Source: Lamellibrachia satsuma (taxonomy: Eukaryota > Annelida > Polychaeta > Sabellida > Siboglinidae). Taken from it: a DNA stretch of 64,000 nt. Location: contig BSQZ01000029.1 of NCBI GenBank assembly GCA_033239005.1, positions 5,567,501-5,631,500 of the forward strand. Reading direction: 5' to 3'. Below are positions 13,256 to 25,795 of the stretch, piece after piece (position 1 is the first letter of the stretch; each line of letters begins with the position of its first letter). The notes beneath the pieces are model-generated. The model ran no database searches. It saw nothing but the letters and a program-made list of their open reading frames with translations, and was not told the DNA's origin. Position numbers and translations under genes: made by a program.

Positions 13256-14280
13256 GTAATTTGAACAAAGTTAACACCTAACACTTTTTTGCGATTGTTT
13301 TGCCATGAGCCGAAGCAATCGCCTATCTCCAGGACATTATGCCAAAGCGTGCTGGATCGCGTTATAAATTATTCATATTGTGTGTTCTAAATATGAATAA
13401 GCTTTATTGTTAACACGGCGTATTGACACGGTAAAACCGTTATATATCTGCTGACTAACATATGACTCGCGTTGTTGTTGATTGTTCTACGTATGCATTG
13501 TTTTCCACTAGATACGCCACGGGTTATTTCGGGTAGCTGCTATTGCATACGTGGACATATATTGTTGTGCTTATTTGTGGAGTCGTGACTTCATGGCTTA
13601 TTAAATGTGCCACAACTGGTTTGTTTTAAACAATGCACCACATTGAACCTTTCCCAGTTAACCGACAAACAGTGAGCTGCATCACTATGGGAACTCTAAA
13701 ACATTAAAGGAAACTTAAGCCACATGCATTTCAAACACAGTTTGTCGACATTCGACGTACTCACCATCGCCGTCTGCGATTTTTATATACCCTATTTATA
13801 TAATCCCTGTTAATCTACAGCGGATTGTTCTTAGAACTTCCCCACTCTTCCCTACATCACCAACGTGTGACGTCGACGAAACGTCAGACGTCTCATTTTT
13901 TAACATGAGAACGTTATCCGTTAGCCGTGTATGTGGTTTGAGGGAAAGTTTGTCAAAACGTTTATCGAGTGGGTTCTAGCTGATGTATTCCAAGCTAGTA
14001 TTTCCTGTTCGCGCGAAAACTGGAATTACGAAATGTGTTTTTAACCGTTGTTCTATTCCCAATTATTTTCATAAATTGCAGTATTAATATCATTCTTTTT
14101 AACCAGTTCCCGCGATTGGAGGGCCCAGTCTCGCGGGGACAAAAACTCCACGTGTCGTATAACGTTTGCTACACGATCAGGGTAGATACATAAAACAAGA
14201 AAATATTGCATAGCGATCCGATAGATGGCCGTATTGTCGCTATTAAGAGACCATGGGCATATTTCCATAAATATACAGTA
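13256..14280 (+). repeat. Dispersed repeat B, copy 1
   Basis: Text such as GCGTTATAAATTATTCAT, CGCCACGGGTTATTTCGGGT and ACGAAACGTCAGACGTCTCA recurs at 18890-19745 (plus), 31330-31745, 55155-56150 and 57480-57755 (minus). No conserved open frame. Confidence 0.8.
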
Positions 14281-14564
14281 GACTGACTACATTAATAAAA
14301 ACAACGATTGCTTGAAATAATATTTTATTACATCTGGCATAATATTTCTATTGCCACTACGCCGAAACTTTCATTAGAATTAAATTAATGAATAATTCCA
14401 AATTCCTTGTACTGCCGGCCTTCCTCGATTACGCATATTTTTCCTGGGATTATCGGCAAGCTTCAATGTGACGTAACTTGTGATAGGGGGCGCGCGAGAC
14501 TGGGGCGATCCATTCATTCACATATGTTTATAGTGATGGCGATTGTTTCGACTCGAGCTTCATA
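14281..14564 (+). promoter_or_regulatory. 5' region of THAP element
   Basis: Contains GATTATCGGCAAGCTTCAATG, TGACGTAACTTGTGA (CRE-like) and CATTCATTCACATATGTTTA directly upstream of the THAP start codon. Related copies: 23560-23885, 26535-26830, 31080-31330, 52370-52650 and 57350-57475. Several keep a perfect TGACGTCA core (for example 26712-26720). Confidence 0.5.
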
Positions 14565-14962
14565 ATGGTTTACTGTGCGGCATACGGTTGTGATGCAAAG
14601 AATAGTAAGGATAGAGTAACATGTAGTTCGTTTAAGTACCCTACACAGCCAACTTTGCTAAAGAATTGGCTCGCGAAAATGAAGCCTTCAAACTTTCAGC
14701 CGACGAAGCACGAACTTGTTTCAACCGCGATCCTGAGAAGATGGTAGCCCTGGGTTATCCCGGTGCTAACATATATTTGAAAGAGGTTGATGTGCCAATA
14801 CTATTCTGTGTAACGGAAGCTATGTTGACGCCATCAATCCGCAGAAACCGAACGCAGTCAGCGACACGGGCAGCGACAACCGCGTCGCTCGGATCGAATA
14901 CAAGCGGGCCTCGCTCACTAACACTGTCAATACGATCTTCTTACTTTTTGACACTAACATGA
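14565..14962 (+). pseudogene. THAP zinc-finger domain, frameshifted
   Basis: The reading starts MVYCAAYGCDAKN (C-x4-C at the amino terminus), continues to LLKNWLAKMKPSNFQPTKH (the invariant THAP tryptophan and a proline), then shifts frame near 14710. It resumes as ARTCFNRDPEKMVALGYPG and ends the domain with DVPILF, the equivalent of the family's AVPTIF. THAP domains bind DNA through a C2CH zinc site. Here the last C-x2-H reads CFNR, so the histidine ligand is lost. THAP domains occur in host factors and at the amino end of P-element-type transposases. The repeated copies in this window favour a transposon origin, but no transposase catalytic domain is visible downstream. Confidence 0.75.
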
Positions 14963-15215
14963 CAACGACAACCTAGAGCTGCCAAACGTCTCCTTATATA
15001 TGTATAACATACGTATACACGTGTTAATTTACAATAACTAAAACAAACACTCGCCATATAAAGGTAGGCGTATCATTGCTGTATCACTTGCCAATAGCGG
15101 ATCGAAATCGTTACATTTTAATTTGTATTCCGGAAAATTACCATTGTCACCACTCGCCATAATGAGGCGAGTGAAATGTTTTGATATCCCGCACTGTGTG
15201 TTGAATTTTCTTTCA
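14963..15215 (-). repeat. MITE end plus MASxxxNGNFPEYK-type exon (minus strand)
   Basis: 14930-15060 matches the foldback MITE end (GCCAAACGTCTCCTTATATA). On the minus strand from about 15163 the frame reads MASGDNGNFPEYKLKCNDF followed by PLLASDTA, the best preserved copy of this short conserved exon. Product unknown. Confidence 0.5.
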
Positions 15216-15304
15216 GACATGTACGATGTTGATTTTAATTGTGTTGAGTTGTTTCCAATTTAGAACACAACGTCGAGGAATGTTTGTAGTCAAGTCAGGT
15301 AGAG

Positions 15305-15435
15305 CAGCGTTTCTCAACCGGGGGTCCTCGGCCCACGGGGTGGAATGCGGGGGATGCCATCTCATGTGGGGGTGTCCCCGGAATGTTTTATTTGACACAG
15401 GGGGGCCTTGGAGGCAAAAAGGTTGAGAACCGCTG
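15305..15435. mobile_element. hAT-type MITE with terminal inverted repeats and near-perfect TSD
   Basis: Left end CAGCGTTTCTCAACC and right end GGTTGAGAACCGCTG are inverted repeats matching at 14 of 15 positions. The flanking octamers are AGGTAGAG (15297-15304) and AGTTAGAG (15436-15443), 7 of 8 identical. An 8-bp duplication and the CAGNG...TTCTCAACC end are typical of hAT elements. At 131 bp it is non-autonomous. Confidence 0.8.
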
Positions 15436-16007
15436 AGTTAGAGCATTGTCTGGTTTAGTCAACGCTCAAGGAACATCACCGACAATCGGTTATGTCAGAT
15501 TCCTCTCAATGCGAGCATTATACTTTCTATGATGTATTAAAGTCACATTTCGCAGAACCTGTGCCTGCCTTACGTGGGGAGTCGTCGTTGCGTTTATTTG
15601 GCTACATTTGAAACATGGTCATGAAACAATTCAGGGTAGTTGATGGCCGTGGGAATCACGTTGTCAGTCATTCCCATAACATGCCCATAATATATCAGCT
15701 GGGCCTTAACCAGCATAGTGTGTACGGTGGTGGGTGAGCCCTCTGCAGGACATATATGTGTCCACATTTTGTATGTCAGCTGGTTTAATCAGGGAGCGCA
15801 GACACCCTTGGTGAAATATTCGAAGGCTATGATGTGTCGTTTGTAAGGTTTCTCCTTCCCACATGATTACAGGTAGTAGAGGAGTTGTTTCTCCTACAAT
15901 GAATTATTTTCTTTTGATGTTAGCTACAACTCAACTGAAAGTGACTCATTTCTCAGAAAAAAAGAAGCCAATTCGTTCAACTTTCGAGGAAACAAACCTA
16001 CGAAAAT

Positions 16008-16565
16008 ATGAAGACGTCATTTGTGGTGTTTGCTTTGATAATGCTGCTGGTCGCCATCAGTGGCGTGCAAGCGTCGGGTAGGCCTCGACTCTACGACAGC
16101 AGTAAACGCAATGTTTGATAGTCTTTTACCAGTGTAATTTACAGAAAGGGTTGAGTATATTGGCCCATGAACGAATACCCAACTACTTTACGATATATTA
16201 ACACAACTCCACAAACTAACACATAAAAAATACTTGATAATGACTGATTTTAAATATTGTGTTCCTATGTTTATATAATAATTATATTGTAATAAACGTG
16301 TACTAAATAGCACTAGGAAATTGGATGTTGCATAAGGTTTACGTGCACAAATAATATTCCGACAGATTACAGATGCAACGGCAATGGAGGATTCTGCCAG
16401 GATACCAGCTCGTTTTGTCCTGGTAATTACAGAAAGTACATCTGCGACGGAGGCTACAGACACCGATGTCTGCATCAAGTGGTCTGGGTGGGACTAGTGA
16501 ACGGGCTGTTCACTGTGAATGTCTTCACACGATCGCTGTTGCTGAATTTATACCAAATTGTTTGA
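16008..16565 (+). pseudogene. Defensin-like secreted peptide gene, copy A (frameshifted)
   Basis: Exon 1 (16008-16077) encodes a 23-residue signal peptide, MKTSFVVFALIMLLVAISG then VQAS, with a hydrophobic core. The donor reads G|GTAGGC, weaker than the GTAAGY of the other copies. The intron is 288 nt and the acceptor is CCGACAG. Exon 2 from 16366 begins in phase 1 with DYRCNGNGGFCQDTSSFC, giving C-x6-C-x6-C-x8-C-x7-C. One extra base then separates the codons for the expected CC pair, so the sixth cysteine is lost and the frame runs on to a stop at 16563-16565. The poly(A) hexamer seen in other copies is also altered (CAGTAAAAA). I judge it a recent pseudogene; RNA data could show otherwise. 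Confidence 0.65.
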
Positions 16566-17371
16566 CACAGTAAAAATGTGGGCACGGCTGAATCCACGAC
16601 GTTGTTATCAATTGATGTGATTACACGGAACTCGTCAGGGCTAACATGTCAGGTAACCGGTTTACTAAGATTCCTGTTAACTTATCAGTACGATATCACC
16701 CTTAAACGTTCGATTGCTCGAGCGATGCTCGACACAGTAAAGAGGTTTGTCTAAGAATGAGTCATAACGAATGGCTGCTAAAACGCGCCTTATTAGTGGC
16801 AAGACGAGGTTCAACAGCTCTTTGCAGAAAGCAAATGCATCATAAGCAGTCAACATTATCTAACCAGTTTTACGCTTTCACATTGCTTACTCGGCGACGT
16901 CATAATCTCGCTCTAATCGACCTTTGATACTGAAAACTTAAATTGGAAACAATCCTCTTTGTCATACGGCGGCGTCATCAAAGATGGCTTAAAGTGATCG
17001 ACAACTAGTGAAACGTGTCCAGGTGTCTTTCTTCAGCTGATGCATGTGTAACATAGACAAAACACAGAGTAGAGAAGCATATCTTATTTATTTAAGTTCT
17101 ATGTGTAGTGCAAGTAGCTACGTCTCAAGAATAGTGCCCAGTTTTCGGTCTTGCATTGTCCGAGCTGCAATGTTAAAGTCACACTGCTATCATTATAATG
17201 TGCACGATTCACTGAAGCAGCTTATGCACTTGTGAAAAAAGTGCAGCTCATATTTGTCTGGCGATAACTATCAACAAAGATCACTGATGACGTCATCTTG
17301 TACACGCATGACACACACACTGTCTGTATTTTTGTCCTGAACATTACACAGAGGAACAGTATTTTCTACAC
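16566..17371 (+). other. 3' flank of copy A, no further gene
   Basis: Shared with 22790-23400, 32560-33120, 49690-50320 and 59540-60240. The open stretch at 17044-17235 overlaps its counterparts only in part and has no recognisable domain. Confidence 0.6.
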
Positions 17372-17645
17372 TAACGAACGAACGAACGAACGAACGAACG
17401 AACGAACGAACGAACGAACGAACGAACGAACACACGAAAGAACGAAAGAGCGAACGAGCGAAAGAGCGAAAGAGCGAACGAACGAACGAAAGAACGAACT
17501 AACGAACTAACGAACGAACCAAAGAGCTAACCATTGGCCCAAAGAACCAACCAACCAACCAACCAACCAACCAACCAACCAACCAACCAACCAACCAACC
17601 AACCAAACAACCAAACAACCATCCAAACATCCAACCAACCAACCT
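17372..17645. repeat. (GAAC)n followed by (CCAA)n tetranucleotide array
   Basis: About 145 bp of GAAC/GAAA/GAGC variants, then about 105 bp of CCAA. It reads in one frame as a NERT-type peptide, which is an artefact of the repeat. The arrays at 32306-32493 and 59262-59410 are the inverted counterparts. Confidence 0.95.
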
Positions 17646-18300
17646 GTCGAACATGTCATAACAACATACGGTTCGAACGACAATATAATATACCCTTGTC
17701 GAGTTATTTCTATATCTTATATTGGACGAACTTGCCAGCCCAAAACAGCATTCTGAAGCAACGAGTACATAAAACCAGTTACCGTTTTATAAAGTATTTA
17801 TTTATTTCAGTTGAATATGGTGTTATGTCGTGCAATAAAACGGTAATTTACCTGCGATTTCCATCCACTCTCCGCCAATATAAGCTCATTTCGGGAAACC
17901 TCGGCGTACCTTATATGTGTCATGTGAGTTGCCTTAGCAACTGGTATACAATTTAGTATGTTGATCTTGTTGAGTACAGTTTGATTCGATCAACTAAACC
18001 ATCTGTGTTAAAACCTGCGTAATTAGAAACGAATGGGTAACAATGAAAAGAATTGGGAACTGTTTTTAGACCCAGCAGACGACCATACAGTGACGCACTC
18101 TATGGCACGCCTTTATAGAGAAAGTAGTCCGTTCCAGTGCAATATCTGTTTTTATCAGCACGGGTGTCATGCCGTGTGCTTCAACGAATATTACCACATA
18201 CACTGCGCTGTCACTGCCAATTATAAATATAGTAGCATTGACGCTGTCGATTAAACACACACCAGTAGCACAAATGTAACAAAAACATGTCACTCAGCTC
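17646..18300. repeat. Distal part of unit U, no supported gene
   Basis: Shared in inverted orientation with 31745-32300 and 58820-59260, and in part with 56440-56880. An open stretch at 18033-18254 begins MGNNEKNWELFL, but the other copies carry stops or do not keep the frame. Confidence 0.6.
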
Positions 18301-18339
18301 AGTACTTCGTTCCTATAGTAAAGGAAAAAGGGAGCCGTT

Positions 18340-18870
18340 TGAATGTGACAATGCTTCAAGGATACAACACACTTACGCTACTATTAATCATTTAGAAACG
18401 AACTCATCTTCAAAGTTCTCTCATGGACTACGAGCGACTTCATCACAGAGCAGCTCACAACCAGAGCCGCGACTCGCGTATGTCTGCGAGCACAGCCAGC
18501 CGCATTGCACAGCCATCCGCATGCGTTAGCATGTCTAATGCTAACGCAGTGTTTTACGAAACTGCGTCAAAACAATAACAAATAAACTGTTTACGTATCG
18601 TGCAGTGATCAGCTGCTGCAGTGAGACGTCGACAATGCTACAAGGAAACAACACAATTAAGCTACTTTTAGTCAATTAGTGACGGTCGCATCTTTAAAGT
18701 TGTCTGATGGACTACGAGTGACGTCATCACAGAGCAGCTCACCACCAGAGCCGCGACGTGTATGTCTATGAGCACAGCCAGCCGCATTGTCACAAGCATG
18801 TCCAATACTGACGCAGTGTTTTACGAACCTGCGTCAAAACGATAAAGATAAACTGCTTAGGTATCGTGGA
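18340..18870. repeat. Tandem duplication of a ~290-bp segment
   Basis: ATCACAGAGCAGCTCAC, AGCACAGCCAGCCGCATTG and ACGCAGTGTTTTACGAA each occur twice, about 290 bp apart. Single inverted copies lie at 56155-56420 and 58600-58800. Confidence 0.85.
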
Positions 18871-18889
18871 ATACTACTTATATCCATGA

Positions 18890-19745
18890 GTGGGTGACAT
18901 AATTTGAAAAAAGTTAACACTTTTTTTGCGATTGCTTTTCTCCGAAGCAATCGCGTATCTATTATGCCAACGCGTGCTCGATCGCGTTATAAATTATTCA
19001 TGTTGTGTGTCCGTTAAATATGAATAAGCATTATTGTTAACACGGCGTATTCTGCATTAACACGGTAACTCGTTATAACATCTCCGAACTAATATAGGAC
19101 TCGTCTTGTTGTAGATTGCTCTACGTATGCACTGTTTTCCACCAGAGGCGCCACGGGTTATTTCGGGTAGCTGCTATTGCAAACGTTGACGTATATTATT
19201 GTGTTTATTAGTGGAGTCGAGACTTCTAGGGTTATTAAATGTGCCACAATTGGTTTGTCTGATTCCATGCGCCACATTGAACCTTTGTCGGTTAATCGAC
19301 AAAGACTGAAGGAAACTTAAGCCACATGCATTTCAAACACAGTCTGTCGACATTCGACGTACTCGCCATCGCCGTCTGCTATTTTTATATACCCTATTTA
19401 TATAATTCCTGTTCGTCTACAGTGGATTGTTCTTAGAACTTCCCTACTCTTCCCTACATCATCAACATGTGGCGTCGACGAAACTTCAGACGTCTCATTT
19501 TTACAACGTGATAACGTTACCGTTTAGCCGTGCATGTGGTTTCAGTGAAAGTTTGACGAAATGCTTATCGGGTGGGTTCTAGCTGAGATATTCCAAGCTA
19601 TTCCGTTATTGTATTCCCGGATATTTTCATAAATTACAATATCAATGTCACTATTTTTTTAACCCTGCTCCAGCGATTTGAGGGTCCAGTCTCGCGGGGA
19701 CATGAACTCCACGTGTCGTATAGCGTTTGCTACACGATCAAGAAG
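18890..19745 (+). repeat. Dispersed repeat B, copy 2
   Basis: Collinear with 13270-14180, with small deletions; ends where a (TA)n tract begins. Confidence 0.85.
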
Positions 19746-19749
19746 TCGA

Positions 19750-20789
<1,040 letters not shown>

Positions 20790-21890
20790 GCAAGCAAGGA
20801 AATGAGTAAGGACGTGGCGAGAGTGGAGAGATGGCAAAGGAGGATCATTGTTGCATGGATGATGGTTAAAAAACAACTTGTGCGCATTATGTATGTGTAT
20901 GGGCCTCAAACGGGAAAGTCGGGGACATATAAAAAGGCCTTCAGGGAAGAGCTGGAGAGAATGGTGGGTTTGGATGTGATGGTGTGGATAGCTGAAGATT
21001 TTAACATGTGGGTTCGGCAGTGATGGGAGAAGAAGAATCGATCGGGGGTTTCGGGTGGGGGAAAAGGAATCGAGGGGGTTGAGAGCTGGTACATTTGGTT
21101 ATTAGAAACGGGCTGGCCATGTCAGGGACATTCTTCAAGAAGCAGGAAAGCCACATCGGATTGAAGTGGCCAGCATAAAACAGAACTCGACCTGTTGGTA
21201 GTGAGGAGGCGCCATATGTGGAGGGTGAGGGACTTCAAGATCATTGCTGGTGAGCATGTGGTCACATACCACAAGCCTTTGTTTTTTCTAGAAAAACTGC
21301 ATGTTTGCGAGAATACTTGGGTGAAAAAGAATTGCGGGAGTGAAAAGAATAGACAAGCGAAGAATGGAGGAGTTGGGGAAGGAAATTGGTGTCAGAGAGA
21401 GTCTCACGAGAAAGCTGGTGAGAAGCCAGCTAACGTTTGCTCATCATCATCACCATCATGAATCCCGTAACCCGTTGCGTCGTTGGGGCTTCTTCATGTC
21501 GTCTGCCGCCCTTTGTGTCTCTGTGAAGTCCAGGCCTGTCCAGTCTTTGATGTTGTCCTCCCACCTCTTCCTCTGTCTTCCTCGTCTTCTTGCTCCCCTA
21601 ACGGTGCCTTGCAGAGTGGGCTGGACATGTGGAAATATTGGAAGTGGAATGGTTGAAGAATGTAACGGATGCGCTTAGAGCGGAGGGTGGAATGTGAAGT
21701 GGAAGACCGAGTCTGAGAAGGGAGGACTGCGTGAATAGAGATTTGGCGGGAGTGGGAGGGGAGTGGCGAATGAGAACGAGGGATGGGGAGTGGAGACAGT
21801 GGATACGACAGTGAAATGGTGTCAACCTCATGCAAGAGATGGCGCCACACCATTAGCAGGTTCATGGCTTACCACTTAGAGCCACTATAG
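20790..21890 (+). mobile_element. LINE-A, internally deleted copy
   Basis: 20802-21180 reads as part of an AP-type endonuclease (EEP) domain: ARVERWQRRIIVAWMM, YGPQTGKSGTYKKAFREELE, then EDFN where the family has GDFN, so the catalytic loop is altered. After VVRRRHMWRVRDFKIIAGEH (about 21260) the reverse transcriptase is missing. The carboxyl region follows (LEKLHVCENTWV, a KRIDKRRMEELGKEI piece, and a shifted-frame 3' end to about 21870, ending ATGGCGCCACACC). It is non-functional, with frameshifts. Confidence 0.75.
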
Positions 21891-22745
<855 letters not shown>

Positions 22746-23430
22746 ACGGATAATGCAAGACCGAAGACTAAGCACTATTATTGAGACATAGCTACTTGCA
22801 CTACAAATATAATTTAAACTAAAATAAATAAGATATGCTACTTTACTCTGTGTTTTGTCTATATTACACATGCATCAGCTGAAGAAAGACACCTGGACAC
22901 GTTTCACTAGTTGTCGATCACTTTAAGCCATCTTTGATGGCGCCGCCGTATGACAAAGAGGTTTGTTTCCAATTTAAGTTTTCAGTATCAAAGGTCGTTT
23001 AGAGCGAGATTATGACGTTGTCGTCGAGTAAGCAATGTGAAAGCGTAAAACTGGTTAGGCAATGTTTACTGCTTATGATGCATTTGCTTTCTACAAAGAG
23101 CCGTTGAAACTCGTCTTGTCTCTAATAAGGCGCATTTTAGCAGCCATTCGTTATGGTGAATTCTCAGATAAACCTCTTTACTGTGTCGAGCATGGCTACA
23201 GAGAGCAATCGAATGTATAAGGGCGATATCGTACTGATAAGCTCACAGGAATATCAGCGAACCGGTAACATGGCACTTTAGCCATGAGAAGCTCTGTGTA
23301 ATCACATCAATTGATAACAACGTCGTGGATTCAGCCGTGCCTACGTTTTTATTGTTTGAAACAATTTGGTAAATTCAGTAACATCGATTGTCTGAAGACA
23401 TTCAGAGTGAACAGCCTATTCACTACCTAG
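22746..23430 (-). repeat. Unit U, copy 3 (3' flank only)
   Basis: Inverted relative to U2. It includes the poly(A) region (TTTTTATTGTTTGAAACAA) and stops at a hairpin (23414-23449) just short of the stop codon position, so both coding exons are absent. Confidence 0.8.
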
Positions 23431-23449
23431 GCTTAGGTAGTGAATAGGC
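23414..23449. repeat. Perfect 16-bp inverted repeat at a duplication breakpoint
   Basis: GCCTATTCACTACCTA, spacer GGCT, then its exact complement. The left arm belongs to the unit-U 3' region. Confidence 0.95.
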
Positions 23450-23889
23450 CATCGACCATCGCAGATTGCCCATTTTCACCCTACATGGTAGTTGTGTTTC
23501 TCACACAAACATAGAAAAGACTGCACAGACACACATAAAACATTCTGACGCTCGCTTCGAAACAACCGCCATCACTGTAAACATGGTTGAATGAATGGAC
23601 AGTCGCAGTCTCACTGCGCTTCCCTATCAACAGTGACGTCACATAAACGTTTGCTGATAATCGCGGGGAAAAGGTGCAAAATCGGTAGATAGGCCGGTAG
23701 AACCATAGAGATGTATATTAACATTCACATTGTCATTATGTCTATATTGGTTGAACAGATTATTATTTTGAATTATTAAATAATTGAATTCTAATACATG
23801 TTTCGGTGTTGTGGAAAAGGAAATATACGGCAAAATGTAACATAAAGTGTTTTGTTGTTGTTTTTATTTCCTTTAACTTTACAGGTTCT
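23450..23889 (-). repeat. THAP-element 5' region, inverted, no coding part
   Basis: CATTCTGACGCTCGCTTCG, CAGTGACGTCACATAAA and TTGCTGATAATCGCGGGG are the complement of 26690-26820. The THAP coding part is missing. Confidence 0.65.
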
Positions 23890-25795
23890 GGTGGGCTCCA
23901 TTCGGCATTCACCGCACTAGTGGCTCCACGCGGTGAGCCATGAATCTGCTAACAGTGTGGCGCCATCTCTTGCATGAGGTTGATACCATTTCACTGTCGT
24001 CTCCACCGTCTCCACTTCCCCATCCCCCGTTCTCATTCTCAACTCCCCTCCCATACCTGCTATATCTCTCTTCACGCAGTCGTCCCATCTCAGTCTCAGT
24101 CTTCCTCTTCTCCTTCTACCCTCCACTCCAAGTGCATCTGCTCTCTTCGTCAACTTTCCCCTTCCATTATTTCCAAATGCCCAGCCCCCTTCAACCTCAT
24201 CAGCTTCCTCTTGAGACTCTCTCTCACACCAACTTCCTCCCTTAACTTATCCATTCTTTTCACTCCCGCAATTCTTCTCACCCAGTTATTCTCACAAACA
24301 TGCAGTTTTTCTAGTTGTTTTTCTATAATCGTTGTGGTCTCTATGCCGTATATGTAGGCTTGTGTTACGCAATATCTAACCCGCTTTTCTTCTACTGTCC
24401 ATTCTAAGCGCATCCGCTCCCTTCGTCAAGCGTTCCCCTTCCATTATTTCCAAATGTCCAGCTCCTCGTCAGCTTCCTCGTGAGATTCTCACACTAACTT
24501 CCCCCCTCAACTGATCCATTCTTCGCTTGTGTATTCTTTTCACTCCCGCAATTCTTCTCACTCAGTCATTCTCACAAACATGCAGTTTCTCTAGTTGTTT
24601 TTTTTTATCATCTCTATGCGGTAGAAGTAGGCTGGTGTTACATAATAGCTAAGCCCCTTTTCGTTTAGCTTTCGAGATATATGTCTATCTCCCCTCACTT
24701 CTTCCACTTTCCTCCATGCACTCGCCCCAGCGTGTATTCTCCTTCGAATGTGCCGCCGTTCCTGCAAGCTGCTCCACCCAGACAAACATATATGTTCGTT
24801 AAATTTCTTCTCACCCAGTCTTATATGTAGTTTGTTTTACTGCAAAGCATTTCCGTCTTCTCTAGACTTAGATTCCATGTCTATCAAAGTTTTCCTTACA
24901 TTCAACCAACCGTTCTTGGAGGTCTGCCCCGCTGCCCGCTACTACTGCCAGTTTATCAGCGTATATCAACTTGTGGAGAATATCCCTGATCACCTCCACT
25001 ACTGCGATGACCAACAGTGGGTTGATGGCATGCCTCCGTCTCAGGTCGACGTCCACCCTGAATTAGTCCGATATTCCCGGTCCTCACACTACTATACCTT
25101 TCGTCTCTTCATATATTCCTTCGACCATCCTCACCTCTTCCTCTGGGACACACATCCACCTCAACGTGTCCGTAGCCATCTCTCTCGGAACTGTCAACCT
25201 CTCTTTGTATTCAACGTCTGTGTCACCGCTGCATTTCCATCATTTAATGATCTTTCGCCCACTGTATTATCCTCTCTCCTCTTCTGGTGTGTGGCCAAAT
25301 GCTCACCAGCAATGATCTTGCAGACTCTCACCTTCCACATATGCTGTCTCCTCACTACCAACACGTCGAATTTTATGTTGCCCGCTTCATTCCGATGTGG
25401 CTTTCCCGCTTCTTGAAGAATGTTCCAGTCACGGCCAGCCCGTTTCTGATAACTAATTCCCCCAGCTCTCAACTCTCTCGATTCCTTTGCCTCATCCGAA
25501 TCCCCGATCGGTTATTCTTCTCCCGTCTCTCCTGTACTCGCATGTCCATTAAAATATCCAGCTATGCACATAATCGCGTGCGCTTCCTCCAATCCCACCA
25601 TTCTATCCAACACTCCCTTGAAGGCTCCTTTCTTTGTCTCCGCCCTTCCTGTTTGAGGCCCATACACAGACATACGTTTCGTTTTAACCATCATCCATGT
25701 AACAGTTATCCCCATTTGCCATCTCTCCACTCTTACCACGGCCTTACTGATTTCCTTGCTTGCTAGATCATTTAGCTATATCTGACATTTGCGAT
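23890..25795 (-). mobile_element. LINE-A, longest copy (EEP, partial RT, C-terminal region)
   Basis: Read on the minus strand from 25790: endonuclease text VRVERWQMGITVTWMMVK, YGPQTGRAETKKGAFKGVL, AGYFNGHAS (GDFN altered), LLVVRRQHMWKVRVCKIIAGEH. Then, after a gap, reverse transcriptase text including INPLLVIAVVEVIRD and YADKLAVVAGS at about 24900-24960, where the catalytic YADD is YADK. Then a thumb and carboxyl region (QERRHIRRRIHAGASAWRKVEEV; NNWVRRIAGVKR) to about 23920. The 24243-24310 and 24495-24605 segments are duplicates of each other. It is clearly inactive. The plus-strand open stretches here are shadows. Confidence 0.8.

Larger units (their letters stand above)
15216..17300 (+). 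repeat. Unit U, copy 2 (with peptide gene)
   Basis: Begins inside the leader region, so it lacks the TATA element. It continues through the hAT MITE, the peptide gene and its 3' flank (TGAGTCATAACGAATGGCTGC; TGTCTTTCTTCAGCTGATGC), then into the tetranucleotide arrays. Confidence 0.8.

Noticed and set aside
17298..17956. Arg/Glu/Asn/Thr-rich and Asn/Gln-Pro-Thr-rich open frames
   Set aside because: They are frame readings of GAAC and CCAA tetranucleotide repeats; the inverted copies differ in frame.
18033..18254. 73-codon frame with several Cys and His
   Set aside because: The other copies of this segment (31745-31930, 56560-56720, 58820-58870) do not keep the frame, and the Cys/His spacing fits no zinc finger I know.
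23940..25766. Plus-strand open frames up to 222 codons, Ser/Pro/Leu-rich
   Set aside because: They are antisense shadows of the LINE-A coding region on the minus strand.
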